A stretch of 64,000 nucleotides of DNA from Incurvaria masculella (taxonomy: Eukaryota > Arthropoda > Insecta > Lepidoptera > Incurvariidae), in NCBI GenBank assembly GCA_946894095.1, contig OX335642.1, forward strand, positions 12,225,021 through 12,289,020. Reading direction: 5' to 3'. Under the pieces are notes generated by a model, which worked only from the letters and a program-made list of their open reading frames with translations, did not search any database and had not been told where the DNA came from. Below are positions 1 to 10,900 of this stretch, piece by piece. Position numbers and translations under genes: made by a program. Position 1 is the stretch's first letter. Each line of letters opens with the position of its first letter.

Positions 1-3000
1 TATACAATAACTTTGGAGGTAGATTACTCAACGATAAAATCTATAAATCTTAAAAATATTAGTCATCAGACATAGCTTGTTCCATGAAAATGTATAATCA
101 ATTTAGTTTTTGTTAGATTTTTGACTTCAGCAGTCTTGGTTCACTTATAGCTAGAAGTCGTTTTGTAATCAAAATTTTCGTAAATCTTACCAAATTAAAC
201 ATTATGCGCATTGTCTGCTTTGTGGACATGTTGAATCCGCCTCATCACGGAGCCTGTCTTTTTCTTTGAAACATAGAAGGCCCCAGAGCGCAATAGCACG
301 GTTTTGAACCGTGCCCGCGGATGAGTTAGTCCCGCCGGAAAATTTACTAATAAGTAGCCTTAATTTGTATGCAGTTTGCAAGCGCAAGGTGGTGAATATT
401 TGGTACCTCCCGGATACTTTCAAAATGCATATAGTGCATATAGCATATGTTCACTTCAGAGAACAGTATGGGTACAAACAACGTATAAATTATTGAGCGA
501 AACGAGGCGCGATCGGAGGCTTCAATTCTGGCGAAGTGCCAGCTCCAGGGCAGACTTTAGGGCTGACGTACACTAAACCTAAATCCAGAAGGCATTGTTG
601 AAATCTTAAAATGTTTTGAATGTTCCCGGTATTACCGTTTTCACATTGAATTTAGCGTTGACGGGGAGATCTAAATTTTAATTAATATGATCAAACGTTT
701 GTAACTGAGCATAATAATTTTGCTATAGATATGTATCTGAAGCAGCAGCATTCGACTGTAACCTTCGGGCCATTATCGTTATATCGCACCTTCGTAACTT
801 GCTTCACACAAATATCCAGAGCATAAATATGTCTGCTCATTAAAAACATCTGATTGCAATGCTATAATGCGGAAGTTGTAGAAAAAAACGAAGTGGAGTG
901 AGCAAAAAAACGAGAAGAATGTATTTATGAACATAGTAACAAATATAGAATTAAAACAGAGAAAAAAGAGCTTCAGAACATAGAACATAAGGCACTCGTT
1001 CTTAGTATCTTAATTCGATGGTGACATTTACGGATGCATAATTCTTCACTACGGTTACATGACATGGTGATGTTGAGATGACAGATACGATACAGAGATG
1101 GATGCGAAAGGGTGACAGATATGATTCGGAAACGAATACGATACGGATACTGGTACGAAACGGAGATGGATACGATTGCGAAAATCTATACCTGTGGTGA
1201 CATATACACATGACACAGTGACATACACAATACGTTAAGCAATACTATACGGTAACAGATACGACAGGGCGAATTTTAGATATTGAAAATATCTATGGAG
1301 TGAATGATAAAATGTTGAGCAGCCACTTTAGCAAGGGCGTATTCGGTAAACATGCGAAGAAAATATCTGCCTAAAATATTCCATTAGAAATGGGTCGTGG
1401 CGAGAATACTGTGACTGAACATAGTGGACAGTGAGCCTAAACGGAGGCTGGGCAGCGGTAGCCGTAACGCAATTAGATTTGGTTGGTTATTACTTGATTT
1501 TCAATTAGGAAGTGCGACCGCGGGTAGAGCCCGGTACAGCTCGGGCCAGTTAATTAGCAACCCGCACCCACGCGTAACACCTGAGCAGATGTCGACTTTA
1601 GGGTCACACAGGGGGTGCAGATTTAGTCGCGGGGACGGAAGGCGTCCCGTTAGGGTTCAAGTTCTGTACCGGGACTTGTACACTTTGGCCGGTTGACCCA
1701 TAATCGGTGATCCAATGCCCGGTTTGCACATACCTGACGAGCGTGCGCGTGCACACTTTGTTTGTAATTATTTTTAGGGCCCGTCGCAAAAAGAGAAAAT
1801 ACCCTTATGGTTTGGCTCTTGCGTCTTTCGGTCAAACGCCTTTTTTTCCGAATTGTTCTCCTTTTAACCGTTGTTAGAACATTCTGAAAAAAACAAATAT
1901 AGGTACACTTATGTAGTTGTGCACCAACTAATACATACTTTTACTCAAAACCTCATACTTTTTCGAGAAAAAGCTAGATTACTGAGACCAACAGTGACGG
2001 GACTCTCGGCACGTGAATACGTTCACGCTTGACCCGTTTACTTAATTATGGGTTATATGGATAGTTTTTAACTATAGTTGGACGCGACAGGTAGCGCTGT
2101 TGTCGAGATACAGATTTTTAACTGACCGTTTAAATAAGCACGTCCGCATGAATTCAGAATGAATTGTTTATCATATTATTTGAGCCTCTTCGTCGATTCT
2201 TTCATTATTTCGACGGCCTTACCAATATGATTAATCATCAATCAAGTAGAACTCAAGTATGTACTTATACCTAAGACTTTTTGAACGAACAATAATCTAT
2301 AATTCCGGCTATACCCCATGAATAATCAATCCTCTGAATAATTCCTCTGGAAAATACGAACAAACTCAGCGAAGGCCTTCCTGCGCCTGAATTTCTCAGA
2401 TAGTACTCTCCAGAGCTAATCAACTCGACCTTCGGAACACTCGAAATGTAATAGTAATTAGGTTATCATTTGAAATTCTTTCTTCATTCCATTTTTTTTT
2501 TTCAATATTAGTTCACGTCCAACCCAATAAAGCCTCAGTGTTATCAAATCTACGGGGAATTTTTCACCGAAATTATTCCCGCCGGTAAATTTAACGGAGA
2601 TGATTTAAGATGGCACGACAGCTGAAACGAAATAATGAAACATTGAAAAAATCTTATGAAGGGATTCGTTCGTAAGAATAAATTAAAAACGTCTGCAATG
2701 AAAAGTGACTCTAATCTGGTAAAGTCCAAAACATACATTCCGCTCTGAAAATTGGGATTCGCTACATATAAACAACAATATGATTAACTTTCACGTTGTT
2801 TAACTTAGTTTTCTAAACGACAAGTTCCAAAATTTAAATGCTTTGTTTTAAAATATATTTTTTTCTAAAATAATATATCCCTTAAAATAAAAGTTCACAT
2901 ACTTGTAATCTCATATCATTCATTGTGGTAACATCATTGGTAATGAAAATAAGAGTTCGAACATATAAGTTAGGAATATTCTCGAAAACTGTACTAATTT

Positions 3001-3877
3001 TCGTCCAGTTAAAACCGCACAAAACCGGATCCGCAAGAAAGTTGGTACACGGTAACATAGACGGTACGCATTCAGAGTTTTTGTTTCTAAGAATTCTGTT
3101 TAAAGACTAAACAACAAAATTTGAGAATGAAAAGTGGTTAAAAAAAAGGCTTAGAAATAATGTATGTTCTGGTTCTCGTACAGAATGACCGTGTATCTCG
3201 ATATATCGCTGGCTTGCGATAGAATCTCGCATTTGATCGAAAAATGTTATAACAATATCCGGATCTCTTAAGATTGATAATCTGAATATATCAAAATCCA
3301 CGTGTGATAGCTATCGAATTAATAGATTGTGTTATACGCGAGGAAATCACATTCTACTAACATCGAACTACTTTAATCTAATATCGAATCTAATAGTGTT
3401 CAACTGCGTCACATGGCCACCCCCCATCAATCCGCCAAAAGTCATAGATAAATAATATTAGTGCTTTCCTTGCGAAGCCGGGACGAGTAGCTAGTTTTGA
3501 ATAAACGCCTGGTTTTTTTTAGATACACTTGAGCTGTGATGTGCTCGACGTGACATGAAATCTGTATCAACCTCTGTATCAAAATCTGTATTCTATTTAA
3601 TCTAGCTAAATCACTCACAAACGGACAGGCCAAAACGTTAGGGCACACTCGTATTGCGAGAATGGGCTCAAGCCCACATCAGACCCTCGTCCCACGGGTC
3701 CAGGCGATATACATTAGGCATGGAATCCTTAGAGACAGGACTGGCATCGAACATACGGAGGAAAATGGATGGTTAAAAACGAAAAAAATCTGTTCCCATC
3801 TTCCGACTGTCATTCAATGCGGCGGTGTAGATCTGGACGGTCTTAAGGATGTTCCGACCCATACAAGGTTTTTTTTA
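1..3877. other. Unassigned AT-rich intergenic DNA
   Basis: No gene, RNA or mobile element is recognisable here. A more GC-rich island at about 1424-1790 contains a 90-codon open frame (1424-1696, +) rich in Arg, Ser and Gly that matches no family I know and lacks splice-site or promoter context. Another modest open frame at 3662-3931 runs into the MITE that begins at 3878, so it is not a host gene as it stands. The rest is ordinary low-complexity-leaning AT-rich sequence. Confidence 0.5.
1060..1262. repeat. Degenerate GATACG/GACA-type cryptic simple sequence
   Basis: About 200 bp in which GATACGATAC, GGATACG, GAGATGGAT and GTGACA recur without a strict period. It looks like an old simple-sequence tract that has decayed. 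No coding potential is apparent. Confidence 0.5.
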
Positions 3878-4174
3878 CACAGAACGCAAAAAGTATTGCA
3901 CTTTAAGGCACGAATTCGTCAAAAATATTAAATATAGCCTTAGTAGTTGCAGCGAAAACATATTCACAATTTCAGGTTTAATGGTTTCGTTGTAATTGCC
4001 GATTAGAAGTTTTACACCGTTAGATGGCGCTGTTAAATAAAAATCGTATTTAAATAAATTGTAACAAAACCAATAATCCTGAAATTGTGAAATTGTTTTC
4101 GCTGCAATATGACTATATTAAACTTTGATTATTAATTCGTGGCTTAAAGTGCAATACTTTTTGCGTTATGTGTG
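3878..4174. mobile_element. MITE family F, copy 1 (about 297 bp)
   Basis: The ends form inverted repeats: CACAGAACGCAAAAAGTATT on the left, and on the right the reverse complement of CACATAACGCAAAAAGTATT, both continuing into TGCACTTTAAG. Inside, a second inverted pair (CACAATTTCAGG near 3966 and CCTGAAATTGTG near 4079) makes the element a long imperfect foldback. No ORF. A second copy is at 43247-43551 with similar ends and interior (GATGGCGCTGTTAAATAAAAA in both), so this is a real dispersed family. Superfamily not assigned; exact termini and target duplication are unclear. Confidence 0.8.
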
Positions 4175-4797
4175 CAAACAACTTTATATGGGTCGGAACA
4201 GCCTTAACATCAGTTCAGTTTCTTTATTTCTTATATCAGACACTCTAGATTTGTCAATTGTCTGCCGATACGATTACCTTTGGAAAAGGAAAAACGTTGT
4301 TATTTATTTTCTCTCATGAAGAACTTTATCTTAAGAATCGAATGTACTGTATCGCAGAAAAAAGAAGAAGAAAAATGCAATACAAATATTGAAATAGTTT
4401 CCTGTCTCCTTTACAATTTAAAGGACAACAAAAGGGACTACGCACTTAACACATAGCTTCCTTCAGACTGGACCGAATCGCTTTACCGACATATATAATA
4501 ATAAAATATATGAGCGTACTAAAAGGCGGCAGAAAAAAAACGTTTACAATGTACATATGTTATTGTATTTACGTACGGTTGCGAATTTTCATTTCGTTAC
4601 ACTGGAAACAGAAACGACTTCAACGTCAATATTCCAGAAAGATAATATCGAATTCGTATCCATTTCTATTGCACGTATGAACAAGAATGTTTAATTTCTT
4701 TCTAGTTTTGTAAGTGTAGATGATGTGATAAAAGTGTTCAAACTCAAAATTCCAACATTGAATCATTGAAACGTTTTCGTTTCAAAAACAGATTGGA

Positions 4798-4945
4798 CAA
4801 AAACGAAATTTAACTTAAAAAAACTTAACTTATACGTATAAACATATGAGTGCAGTGCACTAAATAATTAAAATACATGCATTAGCTTGTAGCTGCTAGT
4901 ATATGTAACTTTATACACATAATAATAATGATAAACATATGTGCC
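4798..4945 (+). mobile_element. LINE 3'-UTR stub (same family as 51840-52826)
   Basis: The stretch GTGCACTAAATAATTAAAAT followed by ACATGCATTAGCTTGTAGCTGCTAGTATAT matches the minus-strand 3' end of the CR1/L2-like LINE at 51880-51960, which reads GTGCACTCAATAATTAAAAT and then ACACGCATCAGCTTGTAGCTGCTAGTGTAT. Only the last ~150 bp are present, as expected for a severely 5'-truncated retrotransposon insertion. An ATAATAATAATG run follows. Confidence 0.75.
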
Positions 4946-5112
4946 ACGGACGGCGGTAATTTAAAGTACCTTTTTTATTATAGTACTGTAACATTGTTGT
5001 GATAGAGGTAGAAATATTACTTTCTCGCTCACCCCTAATCCTAATGAATTCTCCGGCTTGCAATTAACACCTCGCGAACGTTTCATCAAACTACCAGGGG
5101 CGAGCCAAGAGT

Positions 5113-5165
5113 TTGATGACGTCACACGACATTCGAGAACTTAGCCGGGGTAATGACGTCACAAC
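5113..5165. promoter_or_regulatory. Pair of CRE-like TGACGTCA palindromes
   Basis: Two perfect TGACGTCA octamers lie 37 bp apart (5117-5124 and 5154-5161), each followed by CAC/CAA in a locally GC-richer stretch. TGACGTCA is the consensus for CREB/ATF-type bZIP factors. No TATA box, initiator or downstream exon is evident, so regulatory function is only a possibility. MITE family E, copied elsewhere in this window, also carries TGACGTCA, but its flanking sequence is not seen here. Confidence 0.35.
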
Positions 5166-6237
5166 GTCCCATTGCATCCCTACTAGGGTTGACCCTCTGG
5201 ACACCTGCCTTTATGTCGATGTTTGCTTGGAAAATGGTTAGGGCTCGAAGTAAGGAATACCTCTATAATGCACGGTTGCAAGTAAACATTCGATAATATC
5301 TTTATCATTATACATATTGCATTATTAAATTAATTTTCAATTAAAAACATATTTAAAGATGCGAAGGAATGCGGTAGCATTCTGTATAAAGTAACACACA
5401 CTTTTAATCTGAGATGCGCTGCAGATCGAGTTAGTTAACGCACTTTATTGTAGCATAACCCCGTTTAGTATTTTAAGTGAGTAGGTATGCCCGTCAATAG
5501 ATCGAGGGAATTTGACAAATCAGAATTGGTTTGGATAACGTTTAAAGTGTACAGACTAGGACAAAACCTGTTTAATCACTTATCTCGCGCTTAAAGTCTT
5601 AATGCGAAATGACAGGACATATTGTAATAATGTGGAAACTAAATAAAAACACTGCAATACAATTTAATACACATCTTTCGACGGTCGTAGAATAGTAGCT
5701 ATGATTTTGCATCTGCATTACATTAATGAGCATTTGGTAACGTTGAAAGGTAATTAGATAAAAAAAATTAAGAGTTTATGTAGATAATATTTTATAAACC
5801 GATTAAGTGATCATTTAATAAAAACAACAGTTACGTGAAGCAGTTTCACAGTTTTGATGGACGATTCTATAGTCTGATTTTCAAATTCCCTGGTAACGAT
5901 AAAAAAGTATCGACTTTCTTACTGCACTACAACCACGTTTAATTAAATTTGTCATCTTGGGCAGCGCAAAATGCCACAGCAGCAGCCGCCGCGCGCGCAA
6001 ACAGTTTTGGCTTCGTCCGAGTCAGGCGACAATAACTGATCGAGCGAATCGAATCTCGTGTAAGGCCCGCCTCTGAAAACTTTTTAATACATAAAGAGAA
6101 AAAGTAAGTGTGATTTGTGTAAAATGTTAAATTAGTTAATTTCAATTTAACTATTATTCGACAAAATACTTAAATTTAACGGACACACAATGTAAAGCAT
6201 AAGTTATAATATCCGTAAAATTGAACTTGGATGTTTT
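5166..6237. other. Unassigned intergenic DNA
   Basis: No gene or repeat family recognised. A 68-codon minus frame near 5939-6145 overlaps a short GC-rich run (CAGCAGCAGCCGCCGCGCGC at about 5971-5990) and looks like chance. Confidence 0.4.
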
Positions 6238-6474
6238 TAAACATACGTGAGTGTGAGATTTTGTGAACCCTCGTATTGGTGTGTGTGCGAGAGAGGTTGT
6301 GAAATAGTTGTGAACGTGTTAGTGTATGTTTCACGGTATTTGTGAGACAGGGTGAGAGAGGAAATAAACTCGATGAAGTTTGAGGGATTATGGGTTGCAT
6401 TGTGCGTGCGTGGGAGGTGAATTTAAGGTTGTGGGTGTGAGTGTATTAATTAGTGTCAGTTTCACTGTCAATAT
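6238..6474. repeat. GT/GA-rich cryptic simple sequence
   Basis: The plus strand is strongly G+T-biased, with many GTGTGAG, GAGAGG and TTGTGAA words and no fixed period. It abuts the tail of the LINE stub at 6475, so it may be pre-existing target or decayed microsatellite. Confidence 0.45.
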
Positions 6475-6668
6475 TTAATACATACATACATACAAACCTT
6501 TATGCGGCTTTCCCGGAGGGGAAGGGAGAGATGATAGAACGCCATACGGTACGATCACAGCACACCTTTTTCGCTTCATATACAGGCATACATCTTTTCA
6601 TAGATGCTCTACGATTACAGGTGCTACGTGCCAGACCTTTACGAAGAATTACATCAATATTTAATAAA
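6475..6668 (-). pseudogene. LINE 3' end with (TATG)n tail, minus orientation
   Basis: On the minus strand the frame reads DVILRKGLARSTCNRRASM, then DRTVWRSIISPFPSGKAA before the stop. The plus-oriented stub at 60700-60925 carries the closely related GRPRRTYDEIDVILRKGL and NRRACMK. These are the C-terminal tail of an insect non-LTR retrotransposon reverse-transcriptase polyprotein. Both copies end with a TATG/ATGT microsatellite immediately after the ORF (here ACATACATACATAC on the plus strand at about 6479-6494). RT and endonuclease domains are absent, so it is 5'-truncated and inactive. Clade not assigned. Confidence 0.75.
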
Positions 6669-6771
6669 GGCGCACTCATCCAACTCAGTATTATATTTAC
6701 TCCCAACTGCTTAATTCCTCATGTTTTTGGATGTCACGTAAATAGGTTATAAAAGGCTTTTGTAAGAAAAG

Positions 6772-6796
6772 CACACATACACACACACACACACCT
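6772..6796. repeat. (CA)n microsatellite
   Basis: About a dozen CA units with one interruption, followed by CCTCACATC. Confidence 0.85.
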
Positions 6797-7894
6797 CACA
6801 TCTTTGCTCAAGTAGGCTAAAAACAATTCCACAGGCAGGCGGAAAAAAGGGACATCGCTCTGACACTAAGTTGTGTCTAACAATGATCGTTACAATTTGA
6901 ATATATATCGTTTTCGATGCAAGTGTAAAACGCTAAACGCATGTTATAGTTTCAGTGTCAGGGGTTAAGCATGAAACGCCTAGCAAAACAGTTTGCTAGC
7001 CAATAGGAAAGTCCGTTATAAGTTGTTATTCCCGTACCGTAGTTTAGTTACTACAAGATTACTACAAGATTACATATTATATTATGTAGTGCTGCAAAAG
7101 TTACGCTTTGTGACAGTTAAAGTGTAATTCCGACTTTATATAAACATCTCCGTAAGCACCTGACGATTACGCTCCCCATAAAAAAGTAGTTTACTTAAAT
7201 CATTTGAAAATCAATGTTCCAATTTACTTGATATTTGGTATATAATATCAGGCATCAAATAATTTTAAAAAAAGTTAATTGTATAAAATTGTTTACACAT
7301 AGTCAAACCTCTTACTCACATATACAGATTCATTTAAAATAATAACATTAAATGTATGGTTTGCTCACAGTGCAGACACAGATATGGAAATTTCTGTGTC
7401 TGCACGTTATTGTTTTTAGGGTAAATTTACCCTGGGTCAGACCACAGAGAAAACAAAATGTATATGAATATTTTCTACTTACTTTCATTTGATTCGATTT
7501 AGATATTTTGTAAAAACAAATAGCGATATTTGTTGCCTGATATAAGATATTAGAAACGAGAAGAAAGTGGTGCGTTCCGAATATCGAAGTAACGTGAGTG
7601 AGAAGCAAACTAACATATAGGCTACGAACAATTCAGTGAAAGGAATATTAAAACCCGCACAATGATGCAACTGTAAGAAGGAAATTTTTCTCCGAGTATT
7701 CCGAACATGTATACGTCTCCCTAAACACCTCGACGTGCCTTCGACTGTACACGCTGCTGAACCAGCCAGGCCGTGTCCGGAGCAAGCTGCGCACTTCGCA
7801 TAATTGGACGGCGACCTTGGACGAAGGGTAGACAGATCGGCAGTGGAACCGTCCTACATGAGGATCAACGTTGCGATAGCTGTAGTTGTTGCTC

Positions 7895-8150
7895 TTTAGG
7901 GTTCCGTACCCAAAGGGTGAAAACGGAACCCTGTTACTAAGCCTCCGCTGTCCATCCGTCCGTCCGTCCGTCCGTCTGTCACAGGGCTGTTTATCATGAA
8001 CCGTTACAGGTAGGAAGCTGAAACTTTCACAGATTATGTATTTATTTTGCCGCTATAACAAAAAACGCCATACAAAAAACGTTTTTCCCATCTTGTACGA
8101 TGGTACGGAACCCTTCGTGTGCGAGTGCGACTCGCACTTGGCCGGTTTTG
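7895..8150 (+). repeat. GGTTCCG repeat, full-length copy (MINE-like)
   Basis: Short interspersed repeat seen several times here. In this orientation its parts are: a GGGTTCCGTACCCAAAGGG start; an internal near-inverted ACGGAACCCT; a (GTCC)n run at about 7958-7977; TCTGTCACAGGGCTG; TTTTGCCGCTATAACAA; GTACGATGGTACGGAACCC; and GTGCGACTCGCACTTGGCCGG at the end. It has no ORF. It resembles the microsatellite-associated interspersed elements reported from moths and butterflies; that name is from memory. Copies also lie at 10661, 35161, 35955, 40207, 49031, 63399 and 63586. Confidence 0.85.
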
Positions 8151-8196
8151 ATTTATGTTACTGGACATGGCTATACCACATCCACCGTATATTCCG

Positions 8197-8721
8197 AGAG
8201 GTCACGACATTTTTGGTCACGATAAGGTAAATTATACTGAATCTGGGTTAACAGGTTAGAGATCAACCCTCTGATGCTAAATATGTCGGTCTGCCTTCGC
8301 CAAGATGTTGGTATGTACCTGCTGATGAATATACTGATTGTGTAGACATATTTATACCTATTAATTTTACAACAACAACCAGTCGGATTTATAATTAAAT
8401 ACTTAAATATACCTAAACTTATTATTCAATTATTAAGTTAAATCACCTATAACTACTAAATGCTACCAAAGATTTGTTCAGTTTTTATATTACCAAGCAA
8501 GTACGGTAAGATACTTTGATGCTTCCTTATTTGCAACCATTTAAGTCATCATATTTTTTTTTGTAACGATAACAAATTGTTTAGGAACCATATCTAGACC
8601 ATATCTAGCAACCACTTGGTGCAGGCAGACCAACATATTTAGCTTCAGAGGGTTGGTCTTTATCATATGAACCCAGTTTTAGCCATTTACGATAACGTTA
8701 CCATTTTTGTTGCGACCTCCT
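8197..8721. mobile_element. Foldback element with ~120 bp inverted termini (family L)
   Basis: The left arm (8197-8315) and right arm (8600-8721) are inverted copies. AGAGGTCACGACATTTTTGG, GAATCTGGGTT, ATCAACCCTCTGATGCTAAA and TATGTCGGTCTGCC on the left pair with reverse complements of GGAGGTCGCAACAAAAATGG, AAACTGGGTT, CCAACCCTCTGAAGCTAAAT and ATGTTGGTCTGCC. The spacer is AT-rich and non-coding. It is a ~525 bp non-autonomous foldback/MITE-type element. A GGTTCCG repeat lies just upstream and a SINE directly downstream. Superfamily unknown; no clear target duplication seen. Confidence 0.75.
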
Positions 8722-8723
8722 AG

Positions 8724-8985
8724 TCTAGTAGCCCAACACACCACAATCCCGTCAGGATCTTCCATTTATGAGCACGGCTACATTTAACTCGATGATAAAC
8801 AATTTCGCATTGCCGCTTGGACTACCTTTTCATAAAATAGGTGGTACCAACCCGGTTTTAACTCTACCGCCTTGGAGGATAATGGTACCTAGAGTTTAAC
8901 ATGGATTCCGAATCATGGAACCGCTCGCATTCGTGACGAAATGCATTCAGAAAGAAATACAGCGGTGCGTATACGGGCGGGGACA
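8724..8985 (-). mobile_element. SINE-like element, minus copy
   Basis: Reverse-oriented copy of the common SINE-like family of this window. The order on the plus strand is CCCAACACACCACAATCCCG, TTTATGAGCACGGCTACATT, GGTACCAACCCGG, TCATGGAACCGCTCGCATTC, GTGACGAAATGCATTCAG, then the start of the head at CAGCGGTGC. The tRNA-like box region is missing or diverged, so the copy is truncated at its 5' end (right side here). Confidence 0.7.
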
Positions 8986-9925
8986 GATCTTTTATGACCT
9001 TTGGCATGAAAGCTACTTCCCGCTCAATTACTCAGTTGAGATCAATCCCATTCATGTTTCATGCCTCCTTGGTCTACGCTATAGAGGGAAATTGAATAGT
9101 CCGTATCCTGATTATCCGTTGTACCAACAATGCGGTTAATCGAGGTCAGATTAGTTTCCTCCTGAAAGGAAAACCTTCACCGCAAATTACATAGTCATTA
9201 GGATGATTGGTTTTGGGGATTCCTTAGCATAAAATTATCATATTTATGTAAAAGGGCCTCACGTTTTTCGGCCTTCAAGAATAAGGGAATTGTATTAAGG
9301 CCGGCCCTTTGATGTTAACATCCCGAATGTTTTTAACGGATAATCCCGTTTCGTTCCGAAGCGTAACAACGCCGCCTTAAGGGCAAACGTAATGGATCAT
9401 TTTTAAGCAATATACATTTTTAAAATTCAATTCTAAAATTAGCAATTTTTTAATTCCATAGTAATAATAACATAGTTTTAACGTCATGCATGGTGCACCA
9501 TATCTGGTTACGCTTTAATATTATTGTGAAATTAATATATATATGTCTTCTTTTGTCATTAACTAAGAATAGATACAACAACAACTTCAAGGTTAACCAG
9601 AGATGGTGCACTCCAGCATAATTACTGAAACAAGATTATTTTATTCTAGGAATGTGTGCGAAAATTCAAGGTTACTTTTATCCATTCATTTATTTAGTTT
9701 GTATATTTATTTGTTGTGCTTTAGTTTAAATATCATTGTGAATTATTGACAATAATAATAATAATAATAAAATTCTTTATTGTACACCATTATAAAAACA
9801 GTTTACAAAAGGCGGGCCTAATGCCAAAAGGCATTCTCTTCCTACCTACCCTTGGGATGTAGGAAAGGTGCAAGGCGGCAGACAAAAAAGGATAAAAGAA
9901 GTAAGATGTTTTTTTTAAATAAAGA

Positions 9926-9930
<5 letters not shown>

Positions 9931-9964
<34 letters not shown>
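9931..9964. repeat. (AT)n microsatellite
   Basis: About 17 AT units inside the LINE 3'-UTR, followed by TAATAAAGATATATA. Confidence 0.9.
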
Positions 9965-9968
<4 letters not shown>

Positions 9969-10191
9969 AAGATATATACTTAACAAGAATAAATATACTT
10001 ACGTTCTAATACTAATACAAACAGATATATATAATACATATCTTATAATATATATTTAATTTAAATATATACCAATATTTGTGTATATAACTTTTATTCT
10101 TATATGAACCTATTTTTGTAACAGAGAGCGAGCAAGAACTTATATAAATGATAAAGTTTAAATATAATTTAAATAATACGTTCGTTATAAT

Positions 10192-10641
10192 TTAAATCAG
10201 ACGTTTTTTGAAAATATATACATTGGAAGAGGACCGAATTTCTAGGGGAAGCTGATTCCAAAGACGAGATGCGTTTACAGAAAATGAGTCACTATAATAC
10301 GCGCTACGATGTGTAGGAATGGCTAACAGTAAGGTATCAGCAGACCTAAGTGGAACACCATGTGAAGATTGCAATTTGAAGCGATCCTGCATGCAACTCG
10401 GAGCAGCAGGGTTATTCAGTGTGCAGTAAAGAAGTGATAGGGTGTGAACATTTCTGCGTTTTCTAATGTCAAGCCACTGGAGTCGATTACGGAATTCGGA
10501 AATATGATCAAACTTACGCAAGCCAAAAATATATCGAATGCATAAGTTAAGGAGGCGGTCAAGTTTGTTAAGGAGATCTTCATGAAGATCTAGGTAGCAG
10601 ATATCGGCAACACAACTAAACATTAACTTGGCAGGTGTCAA
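10192..10641 (-). pseudogene. LINE reverse-transcriptase C-terminus (149 codons)
   Basis: An open minus-strand frame whose protein has the thumb/C-terminal signature of insect non-LTR reverse transcriptases: an N-terminal 'LDRLLNLCIRYIFGL' (helical segment after the catalytic palm), 'RLQWLDIRKRRNVHTL' in the middle, and the hallmark 'SRLWNQLPLEIRSS' followed by FKKRL near the end. The catalytic YADD box and the endonuclease domain lie upstream and are absent, so the fragment cannot retrotranspose. No internal stop in this segment suggests moderate age. The next-closest fragment, at 21329-21718, is a different LINE. Confidence 0.85.
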
Positions 10642-10660
10642 TCTACTTGGAGGCTCCCAT

Positions 10661-10900
10661 TTTTAGGTTTCCGTACCCAAAGGGTGCCAACGGAACCTCC
10701 TCTGCCCTCCGTTTGTCTGTCACAGGGCTGTATCTCATGAACCATGATAGGCAGTTGAAATTTGAACAGAATGTGTATTTATGTTAACGCTATAATAACA
10801 CATAAGTAAAACCAATAATATAAAAATTAAAGGGGGGGGGGGGGCATTCAAAGAACGTGTTGTTTTTTGGTAAATCTTGTACGATGGTACGGAACCCTTA
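10661..10900 (+). repeat. GGTTCCG repeat, 3'-truncated copy
   Basis: Begins TTTTAGGTTTCCGTACCCAA and contains TCACAGGGCTGTATCTCATG and TACGATGGTACGGAACCCTT. It stops before the usual CACTTGGCCGG end. The (GTCC)n run is nearly lost, but a 13-nt G homopolymer (10832-10844) occupies the place where other copies have a run of about 4-5 G/C. Confidence 0.85.

Larger units (their letters stand above)
9751..10660 (-). mobile_element. 5'-truncated LINE with (ATT)n tail, minus orientation
   Basis: The element runs from a 21 bp AAT run at 9751-9771 (the 3' tail on the minus strand) through a 3'-UTR with TCTTTATTGTACACCATTAT and GGCATTCTCTTCC to the decayed ORF at 10192-10641. A long AT dinucleotide tract (9931-9964) sits inside the UTR. 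The 5' break is near 10650, immediately before the GGTTCCG repeat at 10661. The UTR wording and short-unit tail are typical of lepidopteran CR1/Jockey-group LINEs, though I cannot fix the clade. Confidence 0.75.

Noticed and set aside
1424..1696. 90-codon GC-rich ORF
   Set aside because: Arg/Ser/Gly-rich composition follows from base composition; no family resemblance.
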